A stretch of DNA of 64,000 nucleotides, taken from Uliginosibacterium gangwonense DSM 18521 (GTDB taxonomy: Bacteria; Pseudomonadota; Gammaproteobacteria; Burkholderiales; Rhodocyclaceae). Shown one piece after another: positions 41,398 through 51,650 of the stretch; the stretch's first letter is position 1; each line of letters begins with the position of its first letter. The position numbers were made by a program, and so were the translations under genes. The notes beneath the pieces are model-generated. The model was given only the letters and a program-made list of their open reading frames with translations, was not told the origin of the DNA and ran no database searches. Location of the stretch: positions 67,953-131,952 of the forward strand of contig NZ_KB892835.1 of the NCBI RefSeq assembly GCF_000373965.1. Direction: 5' to 3'.

Positions 41398-43311
41398 TCA
41401 GGCAGCAATGCTGATGGCGGTTGCCTTGCGGATCTGTTCGAGTACGCCGGGGTCTTCGATGGTGGTCAGGTCGCCTGGATCGCGGCCTTCACAAATGGCC
41501 TGGATGGAGCGGCGCAGCACCTTGCCCGAGCGGGTTTTGGGCAGACCATCGATGATGTGGACACGGGTTGGGCGGGCAACAGCGCCAAGCTGCTTGTCGA
41601 CCAGCGTCATGATTTCCTTTTCCAGCAAGGCCCGATCTTCCGCGCTTTGTCCCCGCTTGGTGTCACGCAACACGGCAAATGCCATGGCCACCTGGCCCTT
41701 GATCGGGTCGGACACGCCCACGACGGCACAATCAGCTACGGCCGGATGGCTGGTGATGGATTCCTCGATTTCCCGCGTCCCCAGGCGATGTCCGGCCACA
41801 TTGATCACATCGTCGGTACGGCCCAGGATGAAAGTGTAGCCGTCGCTATCCCGAATGCCCCAGTCAAAGGTGGAATAGACCTGCTTGCCGGGCAGGGTTG
41901 AGAAGTAGGTGCTCACAAAGCGTTTGTCATCCCGCCATACAGTCTGCAGGCAGCCCGGCGGCAGGGGCGGGACGATGGCAACCACCCCTTTCTGGTTGGG
42001 GCCGACTTCTTCGCCTGTTTCCAGGTCGAGCAGGCGAACGTCATAACCATACATGGGCATGCCGGGGCTGCCCAGGCGGGGTGGCGTCTTCTCGACGCCG
42101 TGGGCGACTGTCAGAATCGGCCAGCCGGTCTCGGTCTGCCAGTAATTGTCGATCACCGGCCGCCCCAGTCCTTCGGTGATCCAGCGCGCCGTGGGTTCAT
42201 CCAGCGGCTCACCCGCGAGGAAAAGCGCCCGGAGCGAGGAGGTGTCATATTTCTTGAGCCAGCCCGCATCCTGTTTCTTGAGCACGCGGATGGCTGTGGG
42301 TGCAGAGAACATCACCGTGACGCGATACTTTTCCACCAGCCGCCACAGGATGCCCGCGTCCGGGCAGATCGGGGTGCCCTCGAAGAGGATCGTGGCCATG
42401 CCTGCCAGCAAGGGGCCGTATATGATGTAGGAATGGCCGACCACCCAGCCGATATCGCTGCTGGAAAAATAGGTTTCCCCTGCGTTGCCACAATAGATGT
42501 GCTTCATGGAAGCAGCCAGCGCCACCGCATATCCGCCCACATCACGCTGCACGCCCTTCGGCTTGCCGGTGGTGCCGGAGGTGTACAGGGTGTAGCTGAC
42601 TTCGTTGGATTCCAGCCAGGTGACGGGCACGGATGCACCGAAATGCTTCTGGCGTAGCGGCTCGTAATCCACATCGCGGCCCTGCGTGCGGGCCATGGGC
42701 GCGAGCCCCCGGTCAATCAGCAGGCAGTGGGTGGGTTTATGGGAGGAGAGTTCAATGGCTTCATCCAGCGCGGGTTTGTAGGGAATCACCCTGCCGCCAC
42801 GCATGCCGCCATCGGCGGAGACGATGAGTTTGGGCCCCGCATCATCGATGCGGCTGGCAAGACTGTGGGAGGCAAAGCCGCCAAACACCACCGAGTGGAT
42901 GGCGCCGATGCGCGCACAGGCATACATCGCAAAAACGGCCTCGGGGATCATCGGCATATAGAGCAGCACCCGGTCACCACGCCCCACGCCAAGCTGCTGG
43001 AAGATGGCCGCCATGCGCATGACTTCCTGATGCAACTGGCGAAAGCTGTAGGTGCGCTCGACTCCTGTCTCAGTGGACACGAAGATCAGTGCAGGCTTAT
43101 CCGCCTGGGTGTCCAGGTGGCGGTCAATGGCGTTGTAGCACAGGTTGGTCTCACCCCCCACAAACCAGCGCGTAAACGGAGGGTGGCTGTAATCGAGTAC
43201 CTGCTTGAAGGGTTTATGCCAATAGATCAGCTTGGCCTGTTCCCGCCAGAAGCCGTCGCGGTCAGTGATGGACCATTGGTGAAACTCGCGCAGCGTGGTC
43301 GCTGGTTCCAT
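41398..43311 (-). CDS. prpE: Propionyl-CoA synthetase
   Basis: PrpE activates propionate with ATP and CoA. The 637-residue acetyl-CoA-synthetase-like enzyme has the phosphate loop TLYTSGTTGKPKGVQRD, the adenylate motif NYWQTETGWPI, YTFILGRTDDVINVAGHRLG (hinge) and the catalytic, acetylatable lysine in LPKTRSGKVLRRSI. SSDIGWVVGHSYIIYGPLLA is typical of PrpE. The last gene of the prpBCDE operon. The frame is open to 43356, but MEPATTLREFHQW at 43311 follows an AGGAGAG ribosome site and is preferred. Confidence 0.95.
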   Translation of the reverse strand: MEPATTLREFHQWSITDRDGFWREQAKLIYWHKPFKQVLDYSHPPFTRWFVGGETNLCYNAIDRHLDTQADKPALIFVSTETGVERTYSFRQLHQEVMRMAAIFQQLGVGRGDRVLLYMPMIPEAVFAMYACARIGAIHSVVFGGFASHSLASRIDDAGPKLIVSADGGMRGGRVIPYKPALDEAIELSSHKPTHCLLIDRGLAPMARTQGRDVDYEPLRQKHFGASVPVTWLESNEVSYTLYTSGTTGKPKGVQRDVGGYAVALAASMKHIYCGNAGETYFSSSDIGWVVGHSYIIYGPLLAGMATILFEGTPICPDAGILWRLVEKYRVTVMFSAPTAIRVLKKQDAGWLKKYDTSSLRALFLAGEPLDEPTARWITEGLGRPVIDNYWQTETGWPILTVAHGVEKTPPRLGSPGMPMYGYDVRLLDLETGEEVGPNQKGVVAIVPPLPPGCLQTVWRDDKRFVSTYFSTLPGKQVYSTFDWGIRDSDGYTFILGRTDDVINVAGHRLGTREIEESITSHPAVADCAVVGVSDPIKGQVAMAFAVLRDTKRGQSAEDRALLEKEIMTLVDKQLGAVARPTRVHIIDGLPKTRSGKVLRRSIQAICEGRDPGDLTTIEDPGVLEQIRKATAISIAA

Positions 43312-43402
43312 GGTGTCTCTCCTCGTTGGTGTGGCAGGTTCTGCGACCCGTCTCAATTGTGTTCGGCGCCAGCCTGTGGGGCTGGCGTCCCATCATGAGT
43401 GA

Positions 43403-44854
43403 CTATATGACATAAAGATCAACGTACTCATTGACCGGCATCGCTTCGAGTGTGGCCTGATCAAGCGAGGCGGCGAGAATGGCGTCCTGCTGCTTCTTGG
43501 GGAAGCGGCGGGCGAGGTTGGTGCGGAACTTCGCTTCCAGCAAGGGGATGCCATCGCCACGGCGGCGCTTGTGGCCGATGGGGTATTCGCAGACCACCTC
43601 GTCAAGCTTGCTGCCATCGGTAAATTCCACGGTCAGTGCATTGGCAATGCTGCGCTTGTCCGGGTCGTGGTAATCGGCGGTAAATTGCGGGTCTTCCACG
43701 CAGTGGGTCTTGGCACGCAGGGCATCAATGCGGGGATCGTTGGCGATGTTGTCTTCATAATCTGCAGCCGTCAGGCGGCCAAAGATGATCGGGATGGCGA
43801 TCATGTATTGTATGCAGTGGTCACGGTCAGCCGGATTGTTGAGCGGGCCTTGCTTGTCGATGATGCGGATGCAGGCTTCATGGGTGCGGATGGTGATTTT
43901 GGCAATGTCATCGACATTCTTGCCGCTTGCCTTGAGCTGCTGATGGAGCGTCATCGCGCATTCCACGGCGGTCTGGCTGTGGAATTCCGCGGGGAAGCTG
44001 ATCTTGAAAAGCACGTTTTCCATCACATACGAGCCGTATGGGCGCTGGAAGCGGAAAGGCTGGCCCCGGAAGGACACGTCGTAGAAGCCCCAGGTCTTGG
44101 CAGTGAGAACGGAGGGATAACCCATCTCCCCGGTCTTGGCCATCAGGGCCAGACGTACTGCGCGGCTGGTGGCGTCCCCGGCTGCCCAGCTTTTGCGCGA
44201 GCCGGTATTGGGTGCGTGGCGATAGGTGCGCAGGCTTTGCCCATCCACCCAGGCCAGTGAGACGGCGTTGATGATTTCATCACGGCTCAGCCCGAGCATC
44301 TGGGCGACGACAGCCGTTGAGGCGACCTTGACCAGCAGCACGTGATCCAGCCCCACCTTGTTGAAGCTGTTTTCCAGCGCGATACAGCCCTGGATTTCAT
44401 GGGCCTTGATCATGCCGGTAAGCACGTCGCGCATCGTCAGCGGTTTCTTGCCTGCCGCCACGGCATTGCGTGAGACCCAGTCGGCGGTGGCGAGTATGCC
44501 ACCTAGGTTGTCAGAAGGGTGCCCCCATTCTGCGGCCAGCCAGGTGTCATTGAAATCCAGCCAGCGGATCATCGCCCCGATGTTGAAAGCGGCCTGCACC
44601 GGGTCAAGCTGGAACTGGGTGCCGGGTACCTTGGCTCCGTTGGGGACGACGGTGCCGGGCACAATCGGGCCAAGCAGCTTGGTGCAGGCAGGGTATTCCA
44701 GCGCTTCCAGGCCACAGCCCAGGGTGTCGATGAGGCAGTTGCGGGCGGTTTGATAGGCCAGTTTGCTGTCGATGCGGTAGTTCAGCACATAGTCGACGAT
44801 ATCGACGAGGACCTGATCAGGTTCCGGGCGGGTATTGGAGATGTGGGCACTCAT
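43403..44854 (-). CDS. prpD: 2-Methylcitrate dehydratase
   Basis: PrpD removes water from 2-methylcitrate to give 2-methylaconitate, cofactor-free. The 483-residue MmgE/PrpD-family protein shows [20 protein letters not shown] (the substrate-site Asp/His segment), [40 protein letters not shown] and [18 protein letters not shown]. Since this is PrpD and not the AcnD/PrpF pair, no aconitase-like enzyme is needed for this step. It lies between prpC and prpE on the same transcript. Confidence 0.96.
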   Translation of the reverse strand: MSAHISNTRPEPDQVLVDIVDYVLNYRIDSKLAYQTARNCLIDTLGCGLEALEYPACTKLLGPIVPGTVVPNGAKVPGTQFQLDPVQAAFNIGAMIRWLDFNDTWLAAEWGHPSDNLGGILATADWVSRNAVAAGKKPLTMRDVLTGMIKAHEIQGCIALENSFNKVGLDHVLLVKVASTAVVAQMLGLSRDEIINAVSLAWVDGQSLRTYRHAPNTGSRKSWAAGDATSRAVRLALMAKTGEMGYPSVLTAKTWGFYDVSFRGQPFRFQRPYGSYVMENVLFKISFPAEFHSQTAVECAMTLHQQLKASGKNVDDIAKITIRTHEACIRIIDKQGPLNNPADRDHCIQYMIAIPIIFGRLTAADYEDNIANDPRIDALRAKTHCVEDPQFTADYHDPDKRSIANALTVEFTDGSKLDEVVCEYPIGHKRRRGDGIPLLEAKFRTNLARRFPKKQQDAILAASLDQATLEAMPVNEYVDLYVI

Positions 44855-44901
44855 GTTGATTTCCTGGCAGACAAGTTGTTGTTATTTGATATGGGTAAGG
44901 C

Positions 44902-46062
44902 TCAGCGTCTTTCCTCGATGGGGACGAAGCGCAGGTCTTCCGGCCCTACATAGTTAGCGCTTGGGCGGATGATCTTGTTGTCGATACGCTGCTCGATGAT
45001 GTGTGCGGCCCAACCCGTGGTGCGCGCAATCACGAAGAGCGGGGTGAACATGTTGGTGGGCACCCCCATCATGTGATAGCTCACCGCGCTGAACCAGTCC
45101 AGATTCGGGAACATGTTCTTGGCATCCATCATCACCGCTTCCAGGCGGTCGGCAATGGCGAACATCTTGGTGTCCCGTGCGTCAATGGAGAGCCGCCGGG
45201 CCACTTCCTTGATGACCTTGTTGCGCGGGTCTGCAATGGTGTAGACCGGGTGCCCAAAGCCGATCACCACTTCCTTGTTGGCGACGCGGCGGCGGATGTC
45301 GGCTTCGGCTTCATCGGGGGAGTCATAACGTTTTTGCGTTTCAAAGGCGACCTCATTGGCGCCCCCATGCTTGGGGCCGCGCAGAGCGCCAATTGCACCG
45401 GTGATGGCCGAATAGATGTCCGAGCCCGTGCCTGCAATCACCCTTGCCGCAAAGGTGGATGCGTTGAATTCGTGTTCGGCATACAGGTTCAGCGAGGTAT
45501 GCATGGCGCGTACCCACAGGCTGGAGGGCTTGTGGCCGTGCAGCAGATGCAGGAAGTGCCCCCCAATCGAGGCGTCATCCGTTTCGGTTTCGATGCGTTT
45601 GCCATTGTGGCTGAAGTGATACCAGTAGATCAGCATCGAGCCCATGGAGGCAATCAGGCGGTCGGCCAGATCACGGGCGCCGGAGGCGTGGTGATCTTCC
45701 TTTTCCGGCAGCAGGCAGCCCAGCATCGATACCCCTGTGCGCATCACATCCATCGGGTGGGTGGAGGCGGGCAGGTTCTCCAGCACGCTACGCACCGAGT
45801 TGGGCAGGCCGCGCAGCATCTGCAGCTTGTGCTTGTAGGTGGCAAGCTCAGCCACCGTGGGCAGCTTGCCGTGAATGAGGAGGAAGGCGATTTCTTCAAA
45901 CTCGGTGGCTTCGGCGATATCAAGAATGTCATAACCACGGTAGTGCAGGTCGTTGCCACTGCGCCCGACTGTGCACAGCGCGGTGTTGCCTGCGGGCACG
46001 CCAGACAGCGCAACGGATTTTTTCGGTTTGATGGTGGTGACAACTTCGGCAGCTTCGGCCAT
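44902..46062 (-). CDS. prpC: 2-Methylcitrate synthase
   Basis: PrpC condenses propionyl-CoA with oxaloacetate. The 386-residue citrate-synthase-family protein carries [20 protein letters not shown] near the start, the GGANE block of citrate synthases in [35 protein letters not shown] with the active His, and the Asp region [20 protein letters not shown]. Its start is 63 bp after prpB. The short lengths and the SGV N-terminus separate it from housekeeping GltA. Confidence 0.96.
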   Translation of the reverse strand: MAEAAEVVTTIKPKKSVALSGVPAGNTALCTVGRSGNDLHYRGYDILDIAEATEFEEIAFLLIHGKLPTVAELATYKHKLQMLRGLPNSVRSVLENLPASTHPMDVMRTGVSMLGCLLPEKEDHHASGARDLADRLIASMGSMLIYWYHFSHNGKRIETETDDASIGGHFLHLLHGHKPSSLWVRAMHTSLNLYAEHEFNASTFAARVIAGTGSDIYSAITGAIGALRGPKHGGANEVAFETQKRYDSPDEAEADIRRRVANKEVVIGFGHPVYTIADPRNKVIKEVARRLSIDARDTKMFAIADRLEAVMMDAKNMFPNLDWFSAVSYHMMGVPTNMFTPLFVIARTTGWAAHIIEQRIDNKIIRPSANYVGPEDLRFVPIEERR

Positions 46063-46125
46063 GTTGGGTCTCCTGTTGGTGTGGGCAGGTGGGCCTGCTC
46101 TATGTTGCAGATTGAATGGTATGGA

Positions 46126-47022
46126 TTACACAGCGCTGACTTTGTGCTTGGCAAAAAGGGTATCCAGATAGGCTTCGTAATCCCAGTAGCCAATGGCGTC
46201 ATACAGTTCCTTGCGGGTCTGCATGGTGTCGATGACATATTGTTGCGTGCCATCGCGGCGTAATGCGGTGTAGACGTTTTGCGCAGCCTTGTTCATGGCG
46301 CGGAAGGCCGATAGCGGGTAGAGCGCAATGGCGACACCGGCTTCGCCCAACTCTTCGCGGGTAAAGAGCGGGGTGGCGCCAAATTCGGTGATGTTGGCCA
46401 GCACCGGCACCTTGACGGCAGCCACGAAGCGGCGGTACTGCCCCAGCTCGGTCATCGCCTCTGGGAAAATGCCATCGGCACCCGCCTCCACACAAGCCAT
46501 GGCACGATCGATGGCAGCTTCCATGCCCTCGACTGCCAGCGCGTCGGTACGGGCCATGATGAAAAAGCTCTCATCGCTGCGCGCATCTACGGCAGCTTTG
46601 ATGCGATCAACCATCTCCTGCTTGCTGACGATTTCCTTGTTCGGGCGATGCCCGCAACGCTTGGCGCCGACCTGGTCTTCGATATGCATGGCGGCTGCCC
46701 CGGCCTTGATCAGGCTGCGGGTGGTGCGGGCCACATTGAAGGCGGAGGCGCCGAACCCCGTATCAGCGTCGACGAGTAGTGGCAGGCCGCAGACGTCGGT
46801 GATGCGGCGGACATCGATGAGCACGTCTTCCAGATTGCTGATGCCCAGATCGGGTAGGCCAAGCGAGCCAGCGGCCACGCCGCCGCCAGAAAGATAGATG
46901 GCCCGATAACCTGCCTGCTGCGCGAGCAGGGCATGGTTGGCATTGATGGCGCCAGGAATCTGCAGGGGTTTTTCGTTGACGAGTGCGGCGCGGAATTTTT
47001 GGCCGGGGCTGGGTGCGGACAT
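46126..47022 (-). CDS. prpB: Methylisocitrate lyase
   Basis: PrpB splits 2-methylisocitrate into pyruvate and succinate. The 298-residue enzyme is of the isocitrate-lyase/PEP-mutase superfamily, with [57 protein letters not shown] (the K-R-C-G-H catalytic Cys motif) and [17 protein letters not shown]. It is the first gene behind the sigma-54 promoter, so expression depends on PrpR and RpoN. The ATG at 47022 is preferred over the frame opening at 47067, which lies upstream of the likely transcript start. Confidence 0.96.
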   Translation of the reverse strand: MSAPSPGQKFRAALVNEKPLQIPGAINANHALLAQQAGYRAIYLSGGGVAAGSLGLPDLGISNLEDVLIDVRRITDVCGLPLLVDADTGFGASAFNVARTTRSLIKAGAAAMHIEDQVGAKRCGHRPNKEIVSKQEMVDRIKAAVDARSDESFFIMARTDALAVEGMEAAIDRAMACVEAGADGIFPEAMTELGQYRRFVAAVKVPVLANITEFGATPLFTREELGEAGVAIALYPLSAFRAMNKAAQNVYTALRRDGTQQYVIDTMQTRKELYDAIGYWDYEAYLDTLFAKHKVSAV

Positions 47023-47055
47023 GTTGGCTTCCTCTGCTGTGGGTGTCTGCCAGGG

Positions 47056-47072
47056 TGCAATCCCCATGCCAA
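47056..47072 (-). promoter_or_regulatory. Sigma-54 promoter of prpBCDE
   Basis: On the minus strand TTGGCATGGGGATTGCA matches the -24/-12 consensus, with GG and GC separated by exactly ten bases. Transcription would begin near 47045, about 23 bp before the prpB ATG. It lies about 85 to 105 bp downstream of two PrpR candidate sites, the normal distance for an enhancer-binding protein. Confidence 0.92.
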
Positions 47073-47135
47073 TACCATGATTTGATTTAAGTGATTGTTT
47101 TTATTGAAGGAGGAAGGTGAGTGTTGCAATTGCAA

Positions 47136-47171
47136 GTTTCAAGAAAGAAACTAATGTTTCAATATTGAAAC
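47136..47171. promoter_or_regulatory. Two tandem 16-bp dyads, candidate PrpR enhancer sites
   Basis: GTTTCAATATTGAAAC (47156-47171) is a perfect 16-bp palindrome. GTTTCAAGAAAGAAAC (47136-47151) is the same element with an imperfect core. Starts are 20 bp apart, putting them roughly on the same helix face. TGCAATTGCAAGTTTC and GAAACTTCAATTGCA frame the pair as an outer dyad. They are just upstream of prpR, so PrpR may also control itself. Confidence 0.8.
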
Positions 47172-47192
47172 TTCAATTGCACGGAGCCCATC

Positions 47193-49088
47193 ATGGCCCC
47201 TCCACGTCCGTATCGTCTCTGTGTGCTAGGTTTTTCGCGCCTGGCACAACTTATCGAATCCGTGGCGGTGGACTTTGTAGACCGCATTGAACTGGTGGTG
47301 GAAAACCGGCGCTTTAGCGATGCGCAGGCCCAGGCGCAAGCCTTGATTGATCGGGGTGCGGTGGATGTGTTCATCGGGGCGGGATCGAACGGTGCCGCCT
47401 TGCGACGGGCCCTGGATTATCCCGTAGTACTTGTCGGCGTGACCGGGCAGGACATGATGAGCGCCCTGCTGCGCGCAGCCGAGTTCGGTGGGCGCGTCGG
47501 CATGGTGAGTTACGAGGCGGTCAGCACTGAGTTGGCAGATTTCAGCCGTCTGCTCAAGCTTGAGTTGTTGTTGCGGCGCTACCGGGATGAGCGGGAAGTG
47601 CGCCAGCAGGTGCTGGCCCTGCGCGAGGCGGGCGCCATGGTGGTGATTGGCCCGAGCCTGGTGGTGGAGGCTGCCGAAGCGTTGGGGATGCCCGCAATCC
47701 TGATCTATTCGCAGGAGTCAGCCCGTCAGGCGCTGGAAGAGGCCATCGAAGTGGCCCGCCTGCGGGTGGGGGAGGCCGCGCGGCGGGCTCAACTGGCAGC
47801 CATCCTGGCGAGTCTGGCTGAAGGGGTGCTGACGGTGGATGCCGATGGCACAATCACCCAGGTCAACCGCGCCGCCTGCGATTTGCTGGGGCAGATGGAG
47901 CCGCAATTGCTAGGGGCCGCCTTGCATGGTGCCCTGCCGGGCGTGCATATGCCAAAGGCGTATGCCAGGGAGGTTGTCAGCATCGGGGATCGGCGCCTGC
48001 TGGCGCAGTGGCAGCCTTTGGCTCTGGAGGGTGAGAACGTAGCTGCCGTGCTGACCTTGCAGGAGGCTTCTACTGTGGAGCGTGCCGGGCGCACGCTCCG
48101 CATGGCCTCACGCAGTGGTAGCCTGCGGGCGCGGCATATGCTATCGGATTTGTCCGGTGAATCGCCCCCCATCTGTGTGCTGCGTGCTTTGGCGCAACGC
48201 TTTGCGGCAATCGATCTGACGGTACTGATCCAGGGGGAATCCGGCACCGGCAAGGAATTGCTGGCCCAGGGCATCCATAACGCCAGCCCACGCTATGCAG
48301 AGGCCTTTGTGGCGATCAATTGTGCCGCCATGCCGGAAAGTCTGCTTGAAGCAGAGTTATTCGGCTACGAGGAGGGGGCCTTTACCGGCGCGGCCAAAGG
48401 CGGACGTGCCGGGTTATTGGAAACGGCCCATCATGGCACGGTGTTCTTGGATGAAGTCGGCGATATGCCAGCGGTGTTGCAAGTGCGCCTGTTGCGTGTG
48501 TTGCAGGAGCGTGAGGTGGTACGTATTGGCGGGCGCGAGGCTATTCCCATTGATATCCGCATCATTGCTGCGACGCACCGCGATCTGTCCCAGGAAGTGG
48601 CCGCAGGGCGTTTTCGTGAAGACCTGTACTTCCGCCTCAACGGCCTGCGTCTGAATACCCCTGCCTTGCGTGAGCGCCGTGAGGACATTTCGCGACTGGC
48701 CTATGCCGTGTTGCAGGGGTTGTGTCAATCCAAACGCTTGAAGATGCCGGGCCGGGAAATGGTGGAAGCATTCCTGCGGGCACTTTCCGGTTACGCGTTT
48801 CCTGGCAATGTGCGGGAGCTGGAGAACATGCTGGAGCGCCTGCTGGCGGTGTCGCAGGATCAGGAGGAAGGGCTGCTGCCGGAAACGCTGGAGATGATCC
48901 TGCCAGAATTATCTTCCAGTACGGCAAAACCAGCCTCAAGTGCTGTGCAAAGCCTCAGCCAAACCCGCGAACAAGCTGAACGCTGCCATCTGGAAGCAAC
49001 TTTGCAGGCATGCGGGGGGAATCTTGCCGAAGCGGCACGCAGCCTGAATATCAGCCGCACCACCTTGTGGCGAAAACTCAAGCGCTAG
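47193..49088 (+). CDS. prpR: Propionate-sensing sigma-54-dependent activator PrpR
   Basis: The 631-residue regulator has an N-terminal PrpR sensor domain (about 5-190) that binds 2-methylcitrate in the family, a PAS-like segment (about 195-300, LASLAEGVLTVDADGTITQV), a AAA+ domain with Walker A GESGTGKELLAQGIH, the sigma-54-contacting loop EGAFTGAAKGGRAG and RVLQEREVVRIGGREAIPID, and a Fis-type HTH (NLAEAARSLNISRTTLWRKL). GGAG precedes the ATG. It is divergent from prpB and adjoins the tandem dyads it probably binds. Confidence 0.96.
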   Translation: MAPPRPYRLCVLGFSRLAQLIESVAVDFVDRIELVVENRRFSDAQAQAQALIDRGAVDVFIGAGSNGAALRRALDYPVVLVGVTGQDMMSALLRAAEFGGRVGMVSYEAVSTELADFSRLLKLELLLRRYRDEREVRQQVLALREAGAMVVIGPSLVVEAAEALGMPAILIYSQESARQALEEAIEVARLRVGEAARRAQLAAILASLAEGVLTVDADGTITQVNRAACDLLGQMEPQLLGAALHGALPGVHMPKAYAREVVSIGDRRLLAQWQPLALEGENVAAVLTLQEASTVERAGRTLRMASRSGSLRARHMLSDLSGESPPICVLRALAQRFAAIDLTVLIQGESGTGKELLAQGIHNASPRYAEAFVAINCAAMPESLLEAELFGYEEGAFTGAAKGGRAGLLETAHHGTVFLDEVGDMPAVLQVRLLRVLQEREVVRIGGREAIPIDIRIIAATHRDLSQEVAAGRFREDLYFRLNGLRLNTPALRERREDISRLAYAVLQGLCQSKRLKMPGREMVEAFLRALSGYAFPGNVRELENMLERLLAVSQDQEEGLLPETLEMILPELSSSTAKPASSAVQSLSQTREQAERCHLEATLQACGGNLAEAARSLNISRTTLWRKLKR

Positions 49089-49192
49089 GGTTGGTCACAC
49101 GCCAGTGTCGGGTTCTTTGTGATAAGTGCCACCCTCTTTCGGGAGGCGGTCAGTGCGGCGAACGGGTGTATGCGGGGGCGATTCGGCAGCGC

Positions 49193-49618
49193 CTACAGCG
49201 AGCCGTATGGGCGACCACTTTTGGCACTGCCCCGTGCGCCACTGTGCAGATCGTAGACCTGCCCCTTGGCAGGGGGATCGGGCGGGGTGATGACCCAGGT
49301 GCGGGTGCTCTGGGTGACGGGGTCATAAGGGAGGCTGCGCAGGTAACGCTTGTCGACCAGCTCCCCTAGGGATTCGGGGTAGCGGCCATTGTCACCGTAG
49401 AATTTGTCGATCACATCACGCGTGTTCTTGAGGTTTTCCATCAACACCGCGTCTTTAGACCGATCCAAGCTCTCAAAATATTTGGGAACAACCAAAGACA
49501 TCAGCATAGCCAGGATCGCCATCGCCACCAGCATCTCAATCAGGGTAAAGCCGCGATGCCTGCGGCCTTGACCCTGAGGTGTGTGACTGGAAAGTTGGCT
49601 AGCGTGGCACATCTGCAT
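49193..49618 (-). CDS. GspG-like pseudopilin (second copy)
   Basis: The 141-residue protein has a prepilin leader [20 protein letters not shown], cleaved after Gly with Glu5 present, then the pilin helix and a C-terminal region ending KGQVYDLHSGARG. VDKRYLRSLPYDPVTQSTRTW resembles the corresponding part of the plus-strand pseudopilin at 57715, so the two are likely paralogues. It ends the secretion operon, overlapping gspD by 20 bp. ATG at 49612 is an alternative start. Confidence 0.88.
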   Translation of the reverse strand: MQMCHASQLSSHTPQGQGRRHRGFTLIEMLVAMAILAMLMSLVVPKYFESLDRSKDAVLMENLKNTRDVIDKFYGDNGRYPESLGELVDKRYLRSLPYDPVTQSTRTWVITPPDPPAKGQVYDLHSGARGSAKSGRPYGSL

Positions 49619-51650
49619 TGTTGTTTTGCAAAGGCTGTGAAGTGTTGGTCTGATTGACAGGCGCCTGTACCGGGCTGCTTTCGGGCATCGAAGCGTTGCC
49701 ATTGCTGGCATCTGCATCATTGCGACGCCCGCGCACGCTGCTGATTGTACCCGCATCAAAGCCGGAAACCTCTGGTGACAGGCGATGATTTCCACGTACC
49801 AGCCGTGGCGTGATCGAAAGCACGATTTCCGTTTTGTCCTTTTCCGTGCTGTCGGAGCTGAACAGGCTGCCCAGAATGGGGATGTCGCCAAGCAGGGGCA
49901 CCTTGGATGTGCTCTTCTTGTCGGTATCCTGGATCAGCCCACCCAGAATCTGGTTTTCCCCATCGTTCAAGCGCAGCACTGTGGCGGCAGTACGTGTGCC
50001 GATGCGGTAGGCCACGATGCCCGAGGTGGTCTTGACCGTGCTGTTGATGCTGCTGACTTCGAGCGCGAGCTTGAGGCCAATTTCGTTGCCCGGATAGATC
50101 TGGGGTTCGACATCGAGCTTCAACCCCACGTCCACGTAGGTGATGCTCTCACTGGTGACCCCGGTGGAGGTGACGCTGGAGCTGATGTTGGGAACCCGCT
50201 CACCGATCAGGATCTTGGCTTTCTCACGGTTGCGCACACGGATACTGGGGTTGGCCAGAATCTGGGTATTGCTGTTGGAGGCGCTGAAATTGACCGTTGC
50301 GTTGCTCAATCCCATCCCCAGGCTGCCGGGTGTGAGGTTCCACAGATCACGTAGGGTGAGCCTGCCAGTTGTAGTGCTGCCATCACTGGAGGTCGCGGTG
50401 TCGGTCGGGCGGGAGCGGGCCAGCGGGGTCAGGCTCATGGCGCCGGGCCAATCCACGCCAAGGCTCTTCAACTTGCCCTTGTCGACCTGCAATACGGCCA
50501 CTTCCAGCATCACTTCGGGCTCCGGCACGTCGTGTAGCGCGATCAGCTTCTCGGCCAGGGCGAGTGCTTCAGGGGTATCACGGACCACGACCATGTTGAG
50601 CTTTTCGTCAACGACTACATCTTTAAACTTGAGTACCGTTTTCAGGCTGCTGGCAACGAATTTCGCATCGGCATTGAAAAGCTGGAAGCCTCTGATAACC
50701 AGAGCCTGGTAATCGTGCTGCTTGTTGGTGTCATCCGCATAGACCAGGAGCGTATTCTCATCCAGCTTGCGCCAAGCCAGGGCACTGGTCAGTACGATCT
50801 TGTCGATAGCGGCCTTGATGGTGGTGTTGCGCAGATAGACCGTGGTTTTGATGTCGGGGGAAACGTCGCGGTCAAAGATCACATTCAGGCCGGAAGCCCG
50901 GGTGATGGCGTCAAAGAGCGAACGCACGGAGGCGTCCCTGAATTCCAGGGTGACGCGTTTTTGCAGCGGGTCTTCCTTGATGCTGGAAGCTGGCGCCTCG
51001 GGAGGCGCTTCGGCGGACGCTGTTTGGGCTGCGGCAGGGGCCCCTTTCTGTTTGCCATGAGCAGGCGTGGCAGACTTGGTCTTGGCAGGGGCGGCGGCAA
51101 CCGGTGCGGAATCTGCCACGCTGGGGGCGGTGGTTGTATCGTTTACCACCGGGGCCGGGGTGAGGTCTTCAAGAATGGTCTTGCCGAGTGCCATGTCACC
51201 AGGGTTGCCTGCTTGGGCGCTGCTGTTGGAATATGGTTGGCACACTGCAACCTGTTTCTTCGGGTCAGGCGGTTGGCAAATGGTGCTGGTGGTGCTGGTG
51301 GTGTTGGCGGGCAGGCGGCGCACGCCTTCCTGCCCCTGCGCCTCGTAACCGGGAATGCGCCCCAACTGCTTGAACAGACGCCCCGCTTCGTCATACTGGC
51401 GTTGCGCCAGGGCCGCTTCGGCACGCTCTTTCAGGTATTTGGCATAGCGGTCGCGCCCCGTTACCGTGGTATTCGGTTCGTTACCCAGGTTGGGATATTC
51501 CATCGCTGAGGATTCAGCCGTCTGCGCGGGTGTTGTCTGAGCCGCTGGCGCTTCCTTGTCGTTGCGAGGGCGGGTGATGCTGCATGCGCATAGCATGAAA
51601 GCGGCAAGCAGGCAGAGTCCAATCGAATGCGTATGCGGGCGCTTAGTCAT
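49599..51650 (-). CDS. gspD: Type II secretion/type IV pilus-like secretin
   Basis: The outer-membrane channel protein has 683 residues. A lipobox in LLAAFMLCACSITRP makes it a lipoprotein. A long Ala/Pro/Thr-rich N-terminal region is followed by STN/N-domain segments (VTLEFRDASVRSLFDAITRA), one or two N1-type domains (RGFQLFNADAKFVASSLKTV) and the secretin domain with EVMLEVAVLQVDKGKLKSLG, ILANPSIRVRNREKAKILIG and GDIPILGSLFSSDSTEKDKT. The short form with an STN-like module resembles PilQ/MshL-type secretins rather than classical GspD. The C-terminus is Asn/Ser/Pro rich. Confidence 0.9.
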   Translation of the reverse strand: MTKRPHTHSIGLCLLAAFMLCACSITRPRNDKEAPAAQTTPAQTAESSAMEYPNLGNEPNTTVTGRDRYAKYLKERAEAALAQRQYDEAGRLFKQLGRIPGYEAQGQEGVRRLPANTTSTTSTICQPPDPKKQVAVCQPYSNSSAQAGNPGDMALGKTILEDLTPAPVVNDTTTAPSVADSAPVAAAPAKTKSATPAHGKQKGAPAAAQTASAEAPPEAPASSIKEDPLQKRVTLEFRDASVRSLFDAITRASGLNVIFDRDVSPDIKTTVYLRNTTIKAAIDKIVLTSALAWRKLDENTLLVYADDTNKQHDYQALVIRGFQLFNADAKFVASSLKTVLKFKDVVVDEKLNMVVVRDTPEALALAEKLIALHDVPEPEVMLEVAVLQVDKGKLKSLGVDWPGAMSLTPLARSRPTDTATSSDGSTTTGRLTLRDLWNLTPGSLGMGLSNATVNFSASNSNTQILANPSIRVRNREKAKILIGERVPNISSSVTSTGVTSESITYVDVGLKLDVEPQIYPGNEIGLKLALEVSSINSTVKTTSGIVAYRIGTRTAATVLRLNDGENQILGGLIQDTDKKSTSKVPLLGDIPILGSLFSSDSTEKDKTEIVLSITPRLVRGNHRLSPEVSGFDAGTISSVRGRRNDADASNGNASMPESSPVQAPVNQTNTSQPLQNNNADVPR

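Noticed and set aside
45001..46263. Plus-strand open frame of 420 codons
   Set aside because: It is antisense to prpC and the end of prpB. The His/Gly-rich translation with no motifs is a shadow of the real coding strand.
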